64,000 nt of DNA from Pseudomonas viridiflava (GCF_001642795.1 NZ_LKEH01000026.1:363268-427267); one strand, 5' to 3'. Shown: positions 9,856-21,041, counted from the first letter of the stretch. A program made the numbers and translations. Notes: generated by a model not told the origin, from the letters alone.

Positions 9856-10373
9856 TCATTGTGTTGACTGGCGCAGCAGCAAGTTGCCGCCGCGCTGTGT
9901 GAATTCGAGTTGTTTCATTGCGCTCATGCCCAGCAGCACCTGATCACCTTCCAGACCCGGCGCAACAAGGGCGCGCACGTTGGTCAGGACAATGTCGCCC
10001 AGTTGCAGCCGGTCGAGCGAGGTCCGGAAACCCTGGCTGTTGCCGTTGGCCGTGCTGACCGTCACCGGCATGCCGCGTTTCAGGCCCAGGCTGTCGGCCA
10101 TATCACCGGGGATGGCGACGTCCGTCGCCCCGGTGTCGATCATGAACTCTACCGTCCGGCCATTGATCTGGCCGGTACTGACGAAATGCCCCTGACGATT
10201 GCCTGCCAGCTGCACTTCGATATAACCGTCACCGTGCTGCGAAGAGACCACAGTATTGGGGTTCTGCTGTTTTTCTTCCCACTCGCCGAAAAAGCGCGTG
10301 GCCAGAAAGATACCGGCCGCCCAGGCCAGAATCATCAGGACCTTGCCCGCGCGCCTGCCGGGAACCGCCTGGT

Positions 10374-10377
<4 letters not shown>
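9856..10377 (-). CDS. Retropepsin-like aspartic protease, membrane anchored
   Basis: Protein of 173 residues with one N-terminal membrane segment (about 14-30) and a single clan AA aspartic-protease domain. The catalytic motif is [13 protein letters not shown] (Asp81), with the later hydrophobic-hydrophobic-Gly block LLGMSAM. One such domain would have to dimerise to form an active site, as in retropepsins. It matches the bacterial TIGR02281 type of periplasm-facing protease; substrates are unknown. It overlaps the preceding phytase-like gene by 4 bp (ATGA), so the two are translationally coupled, and sits between parE and parC as in other Pseudomonas. Confidence 0.85.
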
Positions 10378-13261
<2,884 letters not shown>

Positions 13262-13325
13262 TTATCAATCGTTCATTAAATTTCGGGAGTTGAATGTTCT
13301 TTATATGCCTTTGATCGGCAGTCAT

Positions 13326-13943
13326 TTACAGCGCTGACAGATCAATCCCTTGCAACAGGCTCGGGGCAAACCCGGCAAAACTAAGCAGCGCCGGCATTTG
13401 CTCGGCAAAACCCTGATAGCTGTGGTCGCCACCGGGCTGGATGCGCAATGCGCAGGCACGGTAGAAAGCCTGAGCGCGGCGGTAATCCAGCGTCTCATCG
13501 CCCGTCTGCAGCCAGACCTGAATCTGCTGCGGATCCTGGGGAGCAGGCACTTCCAGCCCCGCCAGCGCGTCGATATGGTCTTGCGTCAGTTGCCACTGCT
13601 CACCGGTGTACAGATTCTGCTGCGTGCCAAGAAACCCGTCGAACAGTTGATGCGGATTGACAGCCGGGTTGATCAGCACGGCCTTGAGACCGTGGCACTG
13701 CGCCAAATGAGTCGCATAGTAGCCGCCGAGCGAGCTGCCGACCAGCAAAGGCCGACCCAGCGCAGCAATGGCCGACTCAAGCTGAACCATGGCCTGGCGC
13801 GGATGATGATGCAGTTCAGGGACTTGAAGCTGTTCGGCGAGACCCAGCGTCTTCATCAGCGCGAGCAGTTGGCAGGCCTTTCTCGACAAAGCCGAGCTGT
13901 TCAGGCCATGGATGTACAGCAATGAGGGGGTTTCACTGGTCAC
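13326..13943 (-). CDS. yqiA: YqiA/YcfP-family alpha/beta hydrolase
   Basis: Small alpha/beta-fold esterase of 205 residues. The nucleophile elbow GSSLGG holds Ser71, the N-terminal strand LLYIHGLNSS forms the oxyanion region, and a late GGDHSYQGF supplies the histidine. E. coli YqiA hydrolyses short acyl esters; the physiological substrate is not known. Its position directly upstream of parE is conserved across gammaproteobacteria. Confidence 0.85.
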   Translation of the reverse strand: MTSETPSLLYIHGLNSSALSRKACQLLALMKTLGLAEQLQVPELHHHPRQAMVQLESAIAALGRPLLVGSSLGGYYATHLAQCHGLKAVLINPAVNPHQLFDGFLGTQQNLYTGEQWQLTQDHIDALAGLEVPAPQDPQQIQVWLQTGDETLDYRRAQAFYRACALRIQPGGDHSYQGFAEQMPALLSFAGFAPSLLQGIDLSAL

Positions 13944-14031
13944 GCTGCCGCTCCTGGGTGCAAAGCAAAGCCGCGCAGTTTACAGGGACTAACGCGACAA
14001 AACCTTACTGGAAATAGTTACGTAAGACGAT

Positions 14032-14838
14032 TCAGTAGCCGGTGCCGCCGTAATCGGCCTCGAACACCATGCCGACCACGCGGGAAACCCCCGTTTCAAG
14101 CTGTCCGTCGTCGTGCAAACGCAGCCATCGATAGCCTGGCGCAAGGGTGTCCAGCTTGAAGTCTTCACTGCCCGGCGCGAACTGAATGCAGGTCGAAGGT
14201 GAAGCCAGCAACCTCACACCCTGGCGCATCTGGTCGAACTCCTGATGCACATGCCCCCAGAGCACGGCGCGGACCTGTGGAAACCGATCCACAACCGCGA
14301 AAAACGCCTCGGCGTTGCGCAAACCAATCGGCGCCATCCATTCACAGCCGATCGCCACCGGATGGTGATGCAGGCAAACCAGATGATGCCGGTCGGGCGC
14401 TTCGCTCAACGACTGCGCCAGCAGCTGCAACTGTGATTCAGCCAGAAAACCCGGCACCGAGCCCGGTACCGCAGAATCCAGCAACGTGACACGCCACTGG
14501 CCAATATCCAGCACCGGCTCCAGCAACCCGGCCCCCTGCGCCACCTGTTCCATCTGCGGCAACTCATCGTGATTGCCGGCAAACCAGCGCGCAGGCGCTG
14601 CGATCTGTCCGCTGAGCCGACGAAACGCCTCATACGACTCCACGCTGCCATCCTGGGAAATATCCCCACTGGCAATCACCGCATCAATATCCGACTGCTC
14701 GGCCAGCACCCGCTCGACCACCTTTTCCAGGCTGTCACGGGTATTCATGCCCAGCAACGTGCCGTCCGCCTCGGCAAACAGGTGGCTGTCGGATAGCTGG
14801 ACCAGCAAAACTGACGATGAAGGGGCTGCGCTCGGCAA
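14032..14838 (-). CDS. cpdA: 3',5'-cyclic-AMP phosphodiesterase
   Basis: Class III cyclic-nucleotide phosphodiesterase of 268 residues that lowers cAMP, and so Vfr/CRP activity, in the cytosol. The calcineurin-like metal motifs are all present: QLSDSHLF (Asp17, His19), SGDISQDGS (Asp59), GNHDE, LHHHP and GHVHQEFD. It lies 88 bp upstream of yqiA on the same strand. In P. aeruginosa cpdA directly follows the DUF1249 gene; here the small-gene array at 14.9-17.5 kb separates them. Confidence 0.93.
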   Translation of the reverse strand: MPSAAPSSSVLLVQLSDSHLFAEADGTLLGMNTRDSLEKVVERVLAEQSDIDAVIASGDISQDGSVESYEAFRRLSGQIAAPARWFAGNHDELPQMEQVAQGAGLLEPVLDIGQWRVTLLDSAVPGSVPGFLAESQLQLLAQSLSEAPDRHHLVCLHHHPVAIGCEWMAPIGLRNAEAFFAVVDRFPQVRAVLWGHVHQEFDQMRQGVRLLASPSTCIQFAPGSEDFKLDTLAPGYRWLRLHDDGQLETGVSRVVGMVFEADYGGTGY

Positions 14839-14930
14839 GGCCGTCTCCTGGAAGGGATTCAGCGCGATTATGTGACGGCGAGCGATACGGGTAAACCCGG
14901 AATGTGGGTGTGGGTCACATTTGCAGGATG

Positions 14931-15146
14931 TCAGGGGAGACGTTGGCTCTTGGCTCGAGCTTTGCGAACTGTCTGTGCAATCAACGCACCCAACGCCATA
15001 CCTGCCAACCCGGCAAAGGACAGATAGCCCAGCGCCTGTTCGTAGGGCATTTCAGGCCAGTAGTGACCGAGGATCAGCACTGTAAAAACCAAGCCAATTA
15101 GCAGACCGGACAGTGACGCCAATAAAGCTCGTACTATACCCATCAT
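14931..15146 (-). CDS. Small two-helix membrane protein, unknown
   Basis: Predicted protein of 71 residues with two membrane segments (about 8-28 and 42-62) and a basic C terminus (VRKARAKSQR). Two ATG codons stand in tandem at the start (15146 and 15143); TGAGG is 5 bases before the second, so 15143 may be used. I do not recognise a family. It is the last gene of the AT-richer array upstream of cpdA, on the same strand, 41 bp after the 168-residue paralogue. Confidence 0.55.
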   Translation of the reverse strand: MMGIVRALLASLSGLLIGLVFTVLILGHYWPEMPYEQALGYLSFAGLAGMALGALIAQTVRKARAKSQRLP

Positions 15147-15187
15147 CGCCTCACACCTTAGTGGCTCCCGTGTACATCAGATCAACA

Positions 15188-15694
15188 TCAAGCCTTGCAC
15201 AGGGTCACCCAGACCTCATCCAGATCATCTTCCAGACATAGCAGCGCCTCAAACCCCGAATCCGGGAACAGCCGATTGAGCTTCGCGCCCCAACAGTCCC
15301 GAATAACCGCGCCCAGCTCAGCAGCCTCCTCGTAACCGATATCACCCAGCAAGCTGGTGATTTCGACCATATTTATCCAGTACGGTATCTTCTGAAGAGG
15401 CACCTGCCGCTCCAGCGAGTCTTCATACTTGGAATATGTGAAGTTCTCTTCGATGAAGTACCCGCCTTCATGAACAATGATCGTGGGGTTGAAGAGCGCG
15501 GCGAAACTTTCGATGAAGTCCGCCGGGAAATCCAGACGCGACAGATTCATGTACAGATAACAGAACTTTGATGTATTGGTCCTACCCCCCACCACATAAT
15601 CCGCATAAGGATAGATGATCGGCACATCACCCCGGGCCGAAGACTCCGACCGAAAGAGTCCCTTGAGTCGTTTAACTACTTTTAAGCTCATCAT
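15188..15694 (-). CDS. Immunity-like protein, third paralogue of the array
   Basis: Protein of 168 residues, no known family recognised. It is a clear paralogue of the 211-residue protein at 16835: both contain FAALFNPT, EGGYF, YWINMVEI, SLLGDI and end with LEDDLDEVWVTLC. The 3' DNA of the two genes is also nearly identical, pointing to recent tandem duplication. No signal peptide or membrane segment. Its start overlaps the DUF4926 stop by 4 bp (ATGA). Small acidic cytosolic proteins in tandem paralogous arrays are the usual look of toxin-immunity genes; that role is inferred. Confidence 0.7.
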   Translation of the reverse strand: MMSLKVVKRLKGLFRSESSARGDVPIIYPYADYVVGGRTNTSKFCYLYMNLSRLDFPADFIESFAALFNPTIIVHEGGYFIEENFTYSKYEDSLERQVPLQKIPYWINMVEITSLLGDIGYEEAAELGAVIRDCWGAKLNRLFPDSGFEALLCLEDDLDEVWVTLCKA

Positions 15695-15903
15695 ATCCGC
15701 GCCAAAAGAGACAACTGCGAAGGAAGCAATGTCAACTGCGCCGTCGTTCTGCCTTGCGAATCGGCAAACTCGACCTCGTACGCAATATCCGGAACAAAGA
15801 ACTCATGCACAATCGTCCCCATTGCACCCTTGACCAAACCTTCATCAGGAACATTCACTTCAAGCCTGACCACGTCGAGCAACCTAAAATCCATTTGGCA
15901 CAT
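15691..15903 (-). CDS. DUF4926-domain protein
   Basis: Protein of 70 residues matching the DUF4926 pattern: LLDVVRLEVNVPDEGL, then KGAMGTIVHEF and AYEVEFADSQGRT. These are small beta-barrel proteins often found beside toxin or immunity genes; the function is unknown. The ATG at 15903 was preferred because GAAGGG lies 6 bases upstream; a second ATG at 15894 would remove three residues. It sits 17 bp after the 149-residue paralogue and overlaps the next gene by 4 bp, so it is in the array operon. Confidence 0.75.
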   Translation of the reverse strand: MCQMDFRLLDVVRLEVNVPDEGLVKGAMGTIVHEFFVPDIAYEVEFADSQGRTTAQLTLLPSQLSLLARI

Positions 15904-15920
15904 CCAAAACCCTTCAAGCG

Positions 15921-16370
15921 TTAATCCGAAAAGCCAATCGTCACAAATACCTCGCAACCCTCATCATCGACAATCGCTCTGGCTTGGGCAAAAGACGGGC
16001 CGAATTCAGAGGCAAGCTTGGCGTTCCAACTTCCTGCCAATGCATTCGCGACGACCGTCGATTGAGGCATCGAAAGATTTTCAAAAAGTCCCGTCACTTC
16101 GAGCAGATTCGTCCAGAACTGACTCTTGGCTGGCGAATTATCCGATTCCAACAGCGAGAGATAATAAGCCTCATCAAAGTTTTCCTTAACAAAAATCCAA
16201 CCATCCACACGCATGAACTCGGGCCAGTACAGCTTTGCCATACAGAGCGCAAAATCTGCCGACAGCCGCTGCGTATGATGAACCGCATGAATGTAATCGA
16301 AGCCTGAGACGAGATGATGAGCGTTATCGGCCCGGAACGACGCAAAATCAAAAGTTTCAAGCTCAGCCAT
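15921..16370 (-). CDS. Immunity-like protein, second and most divergent paralogue
   Basis: Protein of 149 residues related to the 168- and 211-residue neighbours: VDGWIFVKENFDEAYYLSLL aligns with their EGGYF-ENFT-KY block, FWTNLLEVTGLF with YWINMVEIxSLL, and SWNAKLASEFG with CWxxKLxxxFP. The C terminus is DDEGCEVFVTIGF in place of EDDLDEVWVTLC. The frame is intact, so this is divergence rather than decay. It overlaps the 140-residue gene by 8 bp. No known family was recognised. Confidence 0.7.
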   Translation of the reverse strand: MAELETFDFASFRADNAHHLVSGFDYIHAVHHTQRLSADFALCMAKLYWPEFMRVDGWIFVKENFDEAYYLSLLESDNSPAKSQFWTNLLEVTGLFENLSMPQSTVVANALAGSWNAKLASEFGPSFAQARAIVDDEGCEVFVTIGFSD

Positions 16371-16785
16371 TTAACTCACGCAACGCCGAAAACGGATTCA
16401 GCAGTTCAGGAGCATCACTCCATATAATCCACTCATGACTGTCAAAGGCCTCAAGCGCGATAAAACAGTTCTGCGGCGGTTCATCCACCTCGATGGGTTT
16501 CCTGATCTTGTCGACAGAATCCACCGCGACGATAAAGCAGTCGAAGACCTGCTCGATATCATTAGCGAAGAGGCGTAGTTCCTCCCAACTGAACACCCAT
16601 CCTTTTTCGAGGACCCGCAGCTGCTCCTCAAAGTCAGGCATAGCCAACCCTGCCGGAGCGATGCCGACACCATAAAACTCAAGCACTGCCCAGATCCATT
16701 TGTTTTCGGGTACAAGCGCTGTGACATCCTTGAGATTGGCTATACACCTCAGTCCTGGCGATGCCGATATCTGTAGCGATTTCAA
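16363..16785 (-). CDS. Unrecognised 140-residue protein of the array
   Basis: Cytosolic-looking acidic protein of 140 residues, unrelated by eye to the three paralogues. The start is TTG at 16785, backed by AGGAAG 8 bases upstream; there is no ATG before residue 49. Features that may help a search: WIWAVLEFYGVGIAPAGL near residue 30 and FIALEAFDSHEWIIWSD near 105. The position inside the overlapping operon suggests an immunity role, by context only. Confidence 0.6.
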   Translation of the reverse strand: MKSLQISASPGLRCIANLKDVTALVPENKWIWAVLEFYGVGIAPAGLAMPDFEEQLRVLEKGWVFSWEELRLFANDIEQVFDCFIVAVDSVDKIRKPIEVDEPPQNCFIALEAFDSHEWIIWSDAPELLNPFSALRELNG

Positions 16786-16834
16786 AACAGATTCTTCCTA
16801 TGCCCAGTTTTACGCCGTCCATTCCTACGAAAAA

Positions 16835-17470
16835 CTAGCGCCGGCATAAAGTCACCCATACCTCATCCAGATCATCTTCCAGCAGAAGTATGGCTTCTGA
16901 GCCGGACGCTGGAAACTGCTGGTCAAGCTTATCATTCCAGCACTTACATATTACCGCACCTATTTCAGCCGCATCTTCATAACTGATATCACCCAACAAA
17001 CTGGCAATCTCAACCATGTTGATCCAGTAAGAAACATCAGGGGCATCCACACCACTTTGCAGAAACTCCTGATACTTTAACTCCGTATAATTTTCCCCAA
17101 CAAAATAACCTCCCTCCTTATAAAACAGCGTGGGATTAAACAAGGCAGCGAAGCTGACGATGAAGTCACTGCGTAGATCCTTCTTTTCTCTGACCATATA
17201 GAAATAGTCAAACCGGGAAAGACTTTCATCATTAACAGCTAGATAATCTGAATAACAATCTTTGGGCGCGGAGCCACTCATTTCGAACACTCGTGGCTGC
17301 CCTCCAAGCAGAGAGCGTATCTCGAGCTTTTCCGCATAAAGCGTACGTGGCGGCTGATTTTCCCAGGTGTGTTCGGGTGGCCGTGGCTCCGGCGGGGGTT
17401 TGGCAGGTCCGTTCGGCCGGCAAACACCCGGCGTCGGCGAATAGTTGCCTCTGGTGTCGTAAACACCCAT
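16835..17470 (-). CDS. Immunity-like protein with proline-rich N-terminal extension, first paralogue
   Basis: Protein of 211 residues. Residues from about 72 are the same domain as the 168-residue neighbour (FAALFNPT, YWINMVEIASLLGDI, LEDDLDEVWVTLC). Residues 1-70 are an extension absent from the other copies, beginning MGVYDTRGNYSPTPG and rich in Pro between residues 20 and 45. An AAGGAG lies 9 bases before the ATG, the best ribosome site of the array, so this looks like the leading gene. The extension could be a leftover of another gene fused at insertion, or a real tail; I do not recognise it. Confidence 0.7.
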   Translation of the reverse strand: MGVYDTRGNYSPTPGVCRPNGPAKPPPEPRPPEHTWENQPPRTLYAEKLEIRSLLGGQPRVFEMSGSAPKDCYSDYLAVNDESLSRFDYFYMVREKKDLRSDFIVSFAALFNPTLFYKEGGYFVGENYTELKYQEFLQSGVDAPDVSYWINMVEIASLLGDISYEDAAEIGAVICKCWNDKLDQQFPASGSEAILLLEDDLDEVWVTLCRR

Positions 17471-17658
17471 GGCGGTGAACTCCTTGTATCAATGATCACG
17501 CGTCCATGCGCTGGGGCGGTGCAGTTCAGTCGGTCGTGAAACCCTGGCTGAACGTAAGCAGATGAAAAACAGCCGGCGAGTTTAAGCGCTGGCGCAAGGT
17601 CGTCCAGCGTCAAAAAGTATCGGGAAATTTCGGAAGCGAAAGCTGAAACGTATTCAGC

Positions 17659-17683
17659 AAAATGCCGCCCATGAATAGCGGCA
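17659..17683 (-). terminator. Terminator of the nudF-DUF1249 unit
   Basis: On the minus strand a 6-bp stem (17678-17683 with 17663-17668) around a 9-base loop is followed by TTTT. It lies 40 bp after the DUF1249 stop. It separates that unit from the immunity-like array, whose own promoter should lie between about 17471 and 17650; I could not pick one with confidence. Confidence 0.55.
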
Positions 17684-17722
17684 TCTGTCAGCAGAGCGTG
17701 TCAAAACGTATCGAAAAATGAA

Positions 17723-18175
17723 TCAGCGGACCGCTTCGAACTCATGCCCACAGGCCAGACAGTGGCTCAGCCATTCGCCCAGAAACAGATTGAGCTGGGC
17801 CTTTTCGTCCGGCTGGTGCATGTCGGCGTTGGGATACGGATAGATCCCCCGGAAGCGACGGGCGTGTTCGGCGCCGATGACTTCGGCCATGCGTGCGTCG
17901 TGGTAGACCTGTACTTCCAGACTGGGTATCGGCAGCCATGGCAGGCTGTGTTCCTGGCGCACCTGCAGGGTGGTGGTGTACGGGCAGTCGAGCAGAACCT
18001 CGACTGCCAGCACGCCCAGCATCTGGTCACCCTGGGTCACCGCAACGCGCCGTGAGCGCTGTTCGTTGCGCATGTCCGGCAACAAACGCATCAAGCGCGC
18101 GTAGTTGGCCTCGCAGGCAGCCTGCAGCCCGGCAAGATCAACACGGTAGCGCTCGCGCAGTAGATTCACGACCAT
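17723..18175 (-). CDS. DUF1249 protein (YqiB family)
   Basis: Protein of 150 residues. The N-terminal ANYARLMRLLPDM and the later YPNADMHQPDEKAQLNLFLGEWLSHCL are typical of DUF1249, called YqiB in E. coli, where it also sits between nudF and cpdA. The function is unknown. It overlaps nudF by 10 bp, so translation is coupled. Here it is cut off from cpdA by the inserted array. Confidence 0.88.
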   Translation of the reverse strand: MVVNLLRERYRVDLAGLQAACEANYARLMRLLPDMRNEQRSRRVAVTQGDQMLGVLAVEVLLDCPYTTTLQVRQEHSLPWLPIPSLEVQVYHDARMAEVIGAEHARRFRGIYPYPNADMHQPDEKAQLNLFLGEWLSHCLACGHEFEAVR

Positions 18176-18783
18176 AACCCCCTTATTTCAGCGCGGTTCA
18201 ACGCCAGCCATTGCAAGGCGATGATCGTTGCCGCGTTCATGATTCTTCCATCAGCCACGGCCTGCATCGCATCGTCGAACGACCAGACTGTCACGCGGAT
18301 GTCTTCGCCTTCGGATTCAAGCCCGTGCAGGCCGCCCGCCCCCTGACTGTCGCACTGCCCCATGAACAGGTGAACGAATTCGTCACTGCCGCCCGGCGAA
18401 GGAAAGTATTTGGTGATCGGCCATAGCGCGCCGAACACAAGCCCAGCTTCCTCTTCTGCCTCACGATGAGCAACTTCTTCCGGGTGCTCGTCCTTGTCGA
18501 TCAGGCCGGCCACCAGTTCGATCAGCCAGGGGTTGCCAGTCTTCTCGACGGCACCTACGCGAAACTGCTCGATCAACACCACTTCGTCACGTTTGGCGTC
18601 ATAAGGCAGCACGCAGACAGCGTCGTGGCGAACGAACAGCTCGCGGCTGATTTCTTTGCTGGTGCCGCCATCGAACAGCTCGTGTTGCAGGTACAGTTTG
18701 TCCAGTCTGTAAAAACCTTTGAAGCAGTTTTCCCGCCGGGTAATCTCGAAAGCCGTCGGTACTGATCGGGTGGTCTGAGTCAT
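18166..18783 (-). CDS. nudF: ADP-ribose pyrophosphatase (Nudix)
   Basis: Hydrolyses ADP-ribose to AMP and ribose 5-phosphate. The product has 205 residues and a complete Nudix box (residues 93-115) with the G-x5-E-x7-REUxEExGU pattern, ending in REAEEEAGL, which binds the catalytic Mg2+. The N-terminal swapped strand region (ITRRENCFKGFYRLDKL) is typical of the NudF/AspP group. First gene of the nudF-DUF1249 unit. Confidence 0.93.
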   Translation of the reverse strand: MTQTTRSVPTAFEITRRENCFKGFYRLDKLYLQHELFDGGTSKEISRELFVRHDAVCVLPYDAKRDEVVLIEQFRVGAVEKTGNPWLIELVAGLIDKDEHPEEVAHREAEEEAGLVFGALWPITKYFPSPGGSDEFVHLFMGQCDSQGAGGLHGLESEGEDIRVTVWSFDDAMQAVADGRIMNAATIIALQWLALNRAEIRGLWS

Positions 18784-18991
18784 GGGTTTCTCGCTTGCGG
18801 CTATCTTGAACTTCCAACCATCCTAACGCGCATCGACCACTGGATGCAGCCCCCTTAAATAAGCAGGGTAGACGGCCGCTACGTAAAACAATTCTAATCC
18901 GCCCAGCGGCGAACCGAACCGGGCCTTTGCAGTCCAACCTGCCTGCATACGCACAACACGACCGCCTTTACTGACTCTGCCAAGGATCAAC

Positions 18992-19738
18992 ATGTCGTTA
19001 CTGAGGATCACTTCACTGGCCTGCCTGGCTCTTTTGCTGGGCGCCTGCCAAAGCCTCTTCACGCCCAACATGCGCGCACCGCTGCAGGTTCAGCGTGATG
19101 CTTCCGAGCTGATAAAGCCAGGTTGCACCACTGCCGACTGCCCGCTGGTGAACATCGATACCGTGCATTTTCCTGACGAGCCAAAGCTGGACGCCATCGT
19201 CCAGAAGACGCTGCTGCAACTCACTGTCGCTGACAGCAGCACGCCGCCGCCCGCGTCGATCAAGGCTTATCAGGAGCAGTTCCTGAACCGTGCCCAGGGC
19301 CGCAACAGCAGCTACCTGCAAGCCAAGGTACGCGAGCAGCATGACGGTATCGTGGTCGTCGAGCTGTCCAGTTACCTGGATAACGGCGGCGCTCATGGCA
19401 ACCCTGGCCGGGCATTCATCAATTATTCACGCCAACAGCAGAAGGTGCTGACGCTGGCCGACATGGTAATTCCAGGCAAGGAGCAGGAGTTCTGGCAGAA
19501 AGCCGAACTGGCTCATCAGGGCTGGCTGGTGTCGAGCAAGATGAACGAAGACGCTGCATTCGTGCAGACCTGGCCGTTCAAGCGCACGCCGCACATTGCC
19601 CTGACCTACGGCGCTGTGATCCTCAAGTATCCGGTGGAAACCATCGCGCCCTACTCCATGGGCCACATCGAGCTGAAGATTCCTTACCCTCAGCTCAATG
19701 GCATCATCAAGTCGGAACTGTTTCCCGGCCGCGGCTGA
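18992..19738 (+). CDS. RsiV-like lipoprotein (DUF3298/DUF4163)
   Basis: Envelope lipoprotein of 248 residues. The signal peptide ends in LLLGAC, giving lipidated Cys19. The mature region has a DUF4163-like part followed by DUF3298: the segment YLDNGGAHGNPG is the hallmark and GHIELKIPYPQL is the C-terminal strand. The family includes the extracytoplasmic part of RsiV-type anti-sigma factors, but this protein has no anti-sigma helix, so its role is open. Its last 32 bp overlap cytX, which runs towards it. Confidence 0.82.
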   Translation: MSLLRITSLACLALLLGACQSLFTPNMRAPLQVQRDASELIKPGCTTADCPLVNIDTVHFPDEPKLDAIVQKTLLQLTVADSSTPPPASIKAYQEQFLNRAQGRNSSYLQAKVREQHDGIVVVELSSYLDNGGAHGNPGRAFINYSRQQQKVLTLADMVIPGKEQEFWQKAELAHQGWLVSSKMNEDAAFVQTWPFKRTPHIALTYGAVILKYPVETIAPYSMGHIELKIPYPQLNGIIKSELFPGRG

Positions 19739-20996
19739 TCGCACGACCGATCAACAGTTGCAGCACGCCAGCGACGATGAGCGCTGGCAGTGTTGCGCCG
19801 ACATCCGGATACAGGTTTGCCAACAGGTGGTACGTGCTGATACCGCCCAGCCAGGCCAGCAGACTCATCCAGCGCAAGCCACTCGCCGCGACCTGACCGC
19901 CGCGACGACGCAGGATGAAGTGATCCACCAGCACCACGCCGAACAGCGGCGCGAACACCGAACCGATCAATAACAGAAAATTCTGGTACTGCGCCAACGG
20001 TGCGAGACACGCGATCAGCGTGCAGACGATGCCGATGAACAGCGCCAGATGCTCGACCGTGATCCGAGTCAGCAACGCGGTGGACACCGCCGCCGAGTGA
20101 ATATCGGCAAAAGCGTTTTCCGACTCGTCCAGCAGAATCAACAGCAACGGAATCCCCAGACCCGCGCCGGCCAGTGCCAGCAGCAGCGCATTCGTTTCGC
20201 CGCTCGGCGCGAACGCCAGGGTGTAGGCGACGCCCAGCCCCATCAGCCAGAAGTTGCCGATAAAGAAGCCCACAGCGGTGCCACCGAACACGTTGCGTGC
20301 ACGCTGGCCGAATCGGGAGTAGTCGGCGATCAGCGGCAGCCAGGAAAGCGGCATGGCGATGGCGATGTCGAAACCCACGGCAAACGGCATCGACCCGTCA
20401 CCGGTGCGCTCCCAGAGTGCGGCGAGGTCAGCCTTGGTCAACAGGTTCCAGGTCAGCCACAGGCAGGCGGCAAGTAACAGCCAGATACCCCAGCGGCGCA
20501 GGATCTGACGCACAAAGGTCAACGGCCCGCCGACGGCCAGCAGGGTCGCCAACGCACCGAAGAACAACGTCCAGAGCAGCGGATTGGCCCACAGGCTGCC
20601 TTCGGCAAAGGCACGTGCGCCCAGCAGGCTGGCGGCATCGCGCATGACGATGATCTCAAACGAACCCCAGCCGATCAGTTGGAGCAGGTTCAGCACGGCA
20701 GGCAACGACGCCCCCTTGCTGCCGAGGCTGAGTTTGAGCGCGGCCATGGACGACAGGCCTGTGTCCGTGCCGATCACCGCCACGCTGGCCAGCAGCAGGA
20801 CGCCGACCAGGGTGCCGAAAAGTATCGCCAGCAATGCGCCGGACATGCCCAGCCCCGGCGCCAGCAAGGCACCGGTCTGCAGCACCATCAGGCCAATGCC
20901 CAACGAGAACCACAGGGAAAACAGATCGCGCCCGCCGAATACCCGCTGACTGGCAGCGATGGGTGTGTCGGGGGAATAAGTGCCGGGTGTATTCAC
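19707..20996 (-). CDS. cytX: CytX-type hydroxymethylpyrimidine permease
   Basis: Inner-membrane carrier of the cytosine/purine permease (NCS1) family, 429 residues, about 12 hydrophobic segments. The CytX subgroup is linked to thiamine biosynthesis and is thought to import the HMP precursor; the neighbouring thiC supports that reading. GWGSFEIIVMRDAA and PLSWLPLIADYSRFG are family blocks. It is transcribed after thiC on the same strand with a 191-bp gap filled with REP-like repeats, so it may be partly uncoupled from the riboswitch. Its 3' end overlaps the rsiV-like gene by 32 bp, tail to tail. Confidence 0.85.
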   Translation of the reverse strand: MNTPGTYSPDTPIAASQRVFGGRDLFSLWFSLGIGLMVLQTGALLAPGLGMSGALLAILFGTLVGVLLLASVAVIGTDTGLSSMAALKLSLGSKGASLPAVLNLLQLIGWGSFEIIVMRDAASLLGARAFAEGSLWANPLLWTLFFGALATLLAVGGPLTFVRQILRRWGIWLLLAACLWLTWNLLTKADLAALWERTGDGSMPFAVGFDIAIAMPLSWLPLIADYSRFGQRARNVFGGTAVGFFIGNFWLMGLGVAYTLAFAPSGETNALLLALAGAGLGIPLLLILLDESENAFADIHSAAVSTALLTRITVEHLALFIGIVCTLIACLAPLAQYQNFLLLIGSVFAPLFGVVLVDHFILRRRGGQVAASGLRWMSLLAWLGGISTYHLLANLYPDVGATLPALIVAGVLQLLIGRAISRGRETVPT

Positions 20997-21041
20997 GGTT
21001 CTGGCTCGTTAGGAAATGAGTGATGTATCGTCTTGCGGTTC

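Noticed and set aside
8277..9902. Open frame of 541 codons on the plus strand opposite parC
   Set aside because: Antisense to a certain gene, with composition typical of reverse-frame translation.
15921..16370. The 149-residue array gene as a decaying pseudogene
   Set aside because: The frame is uninterrupted, it overlaps its neighbour by 8 bp, and core blocks of the family are conserved.
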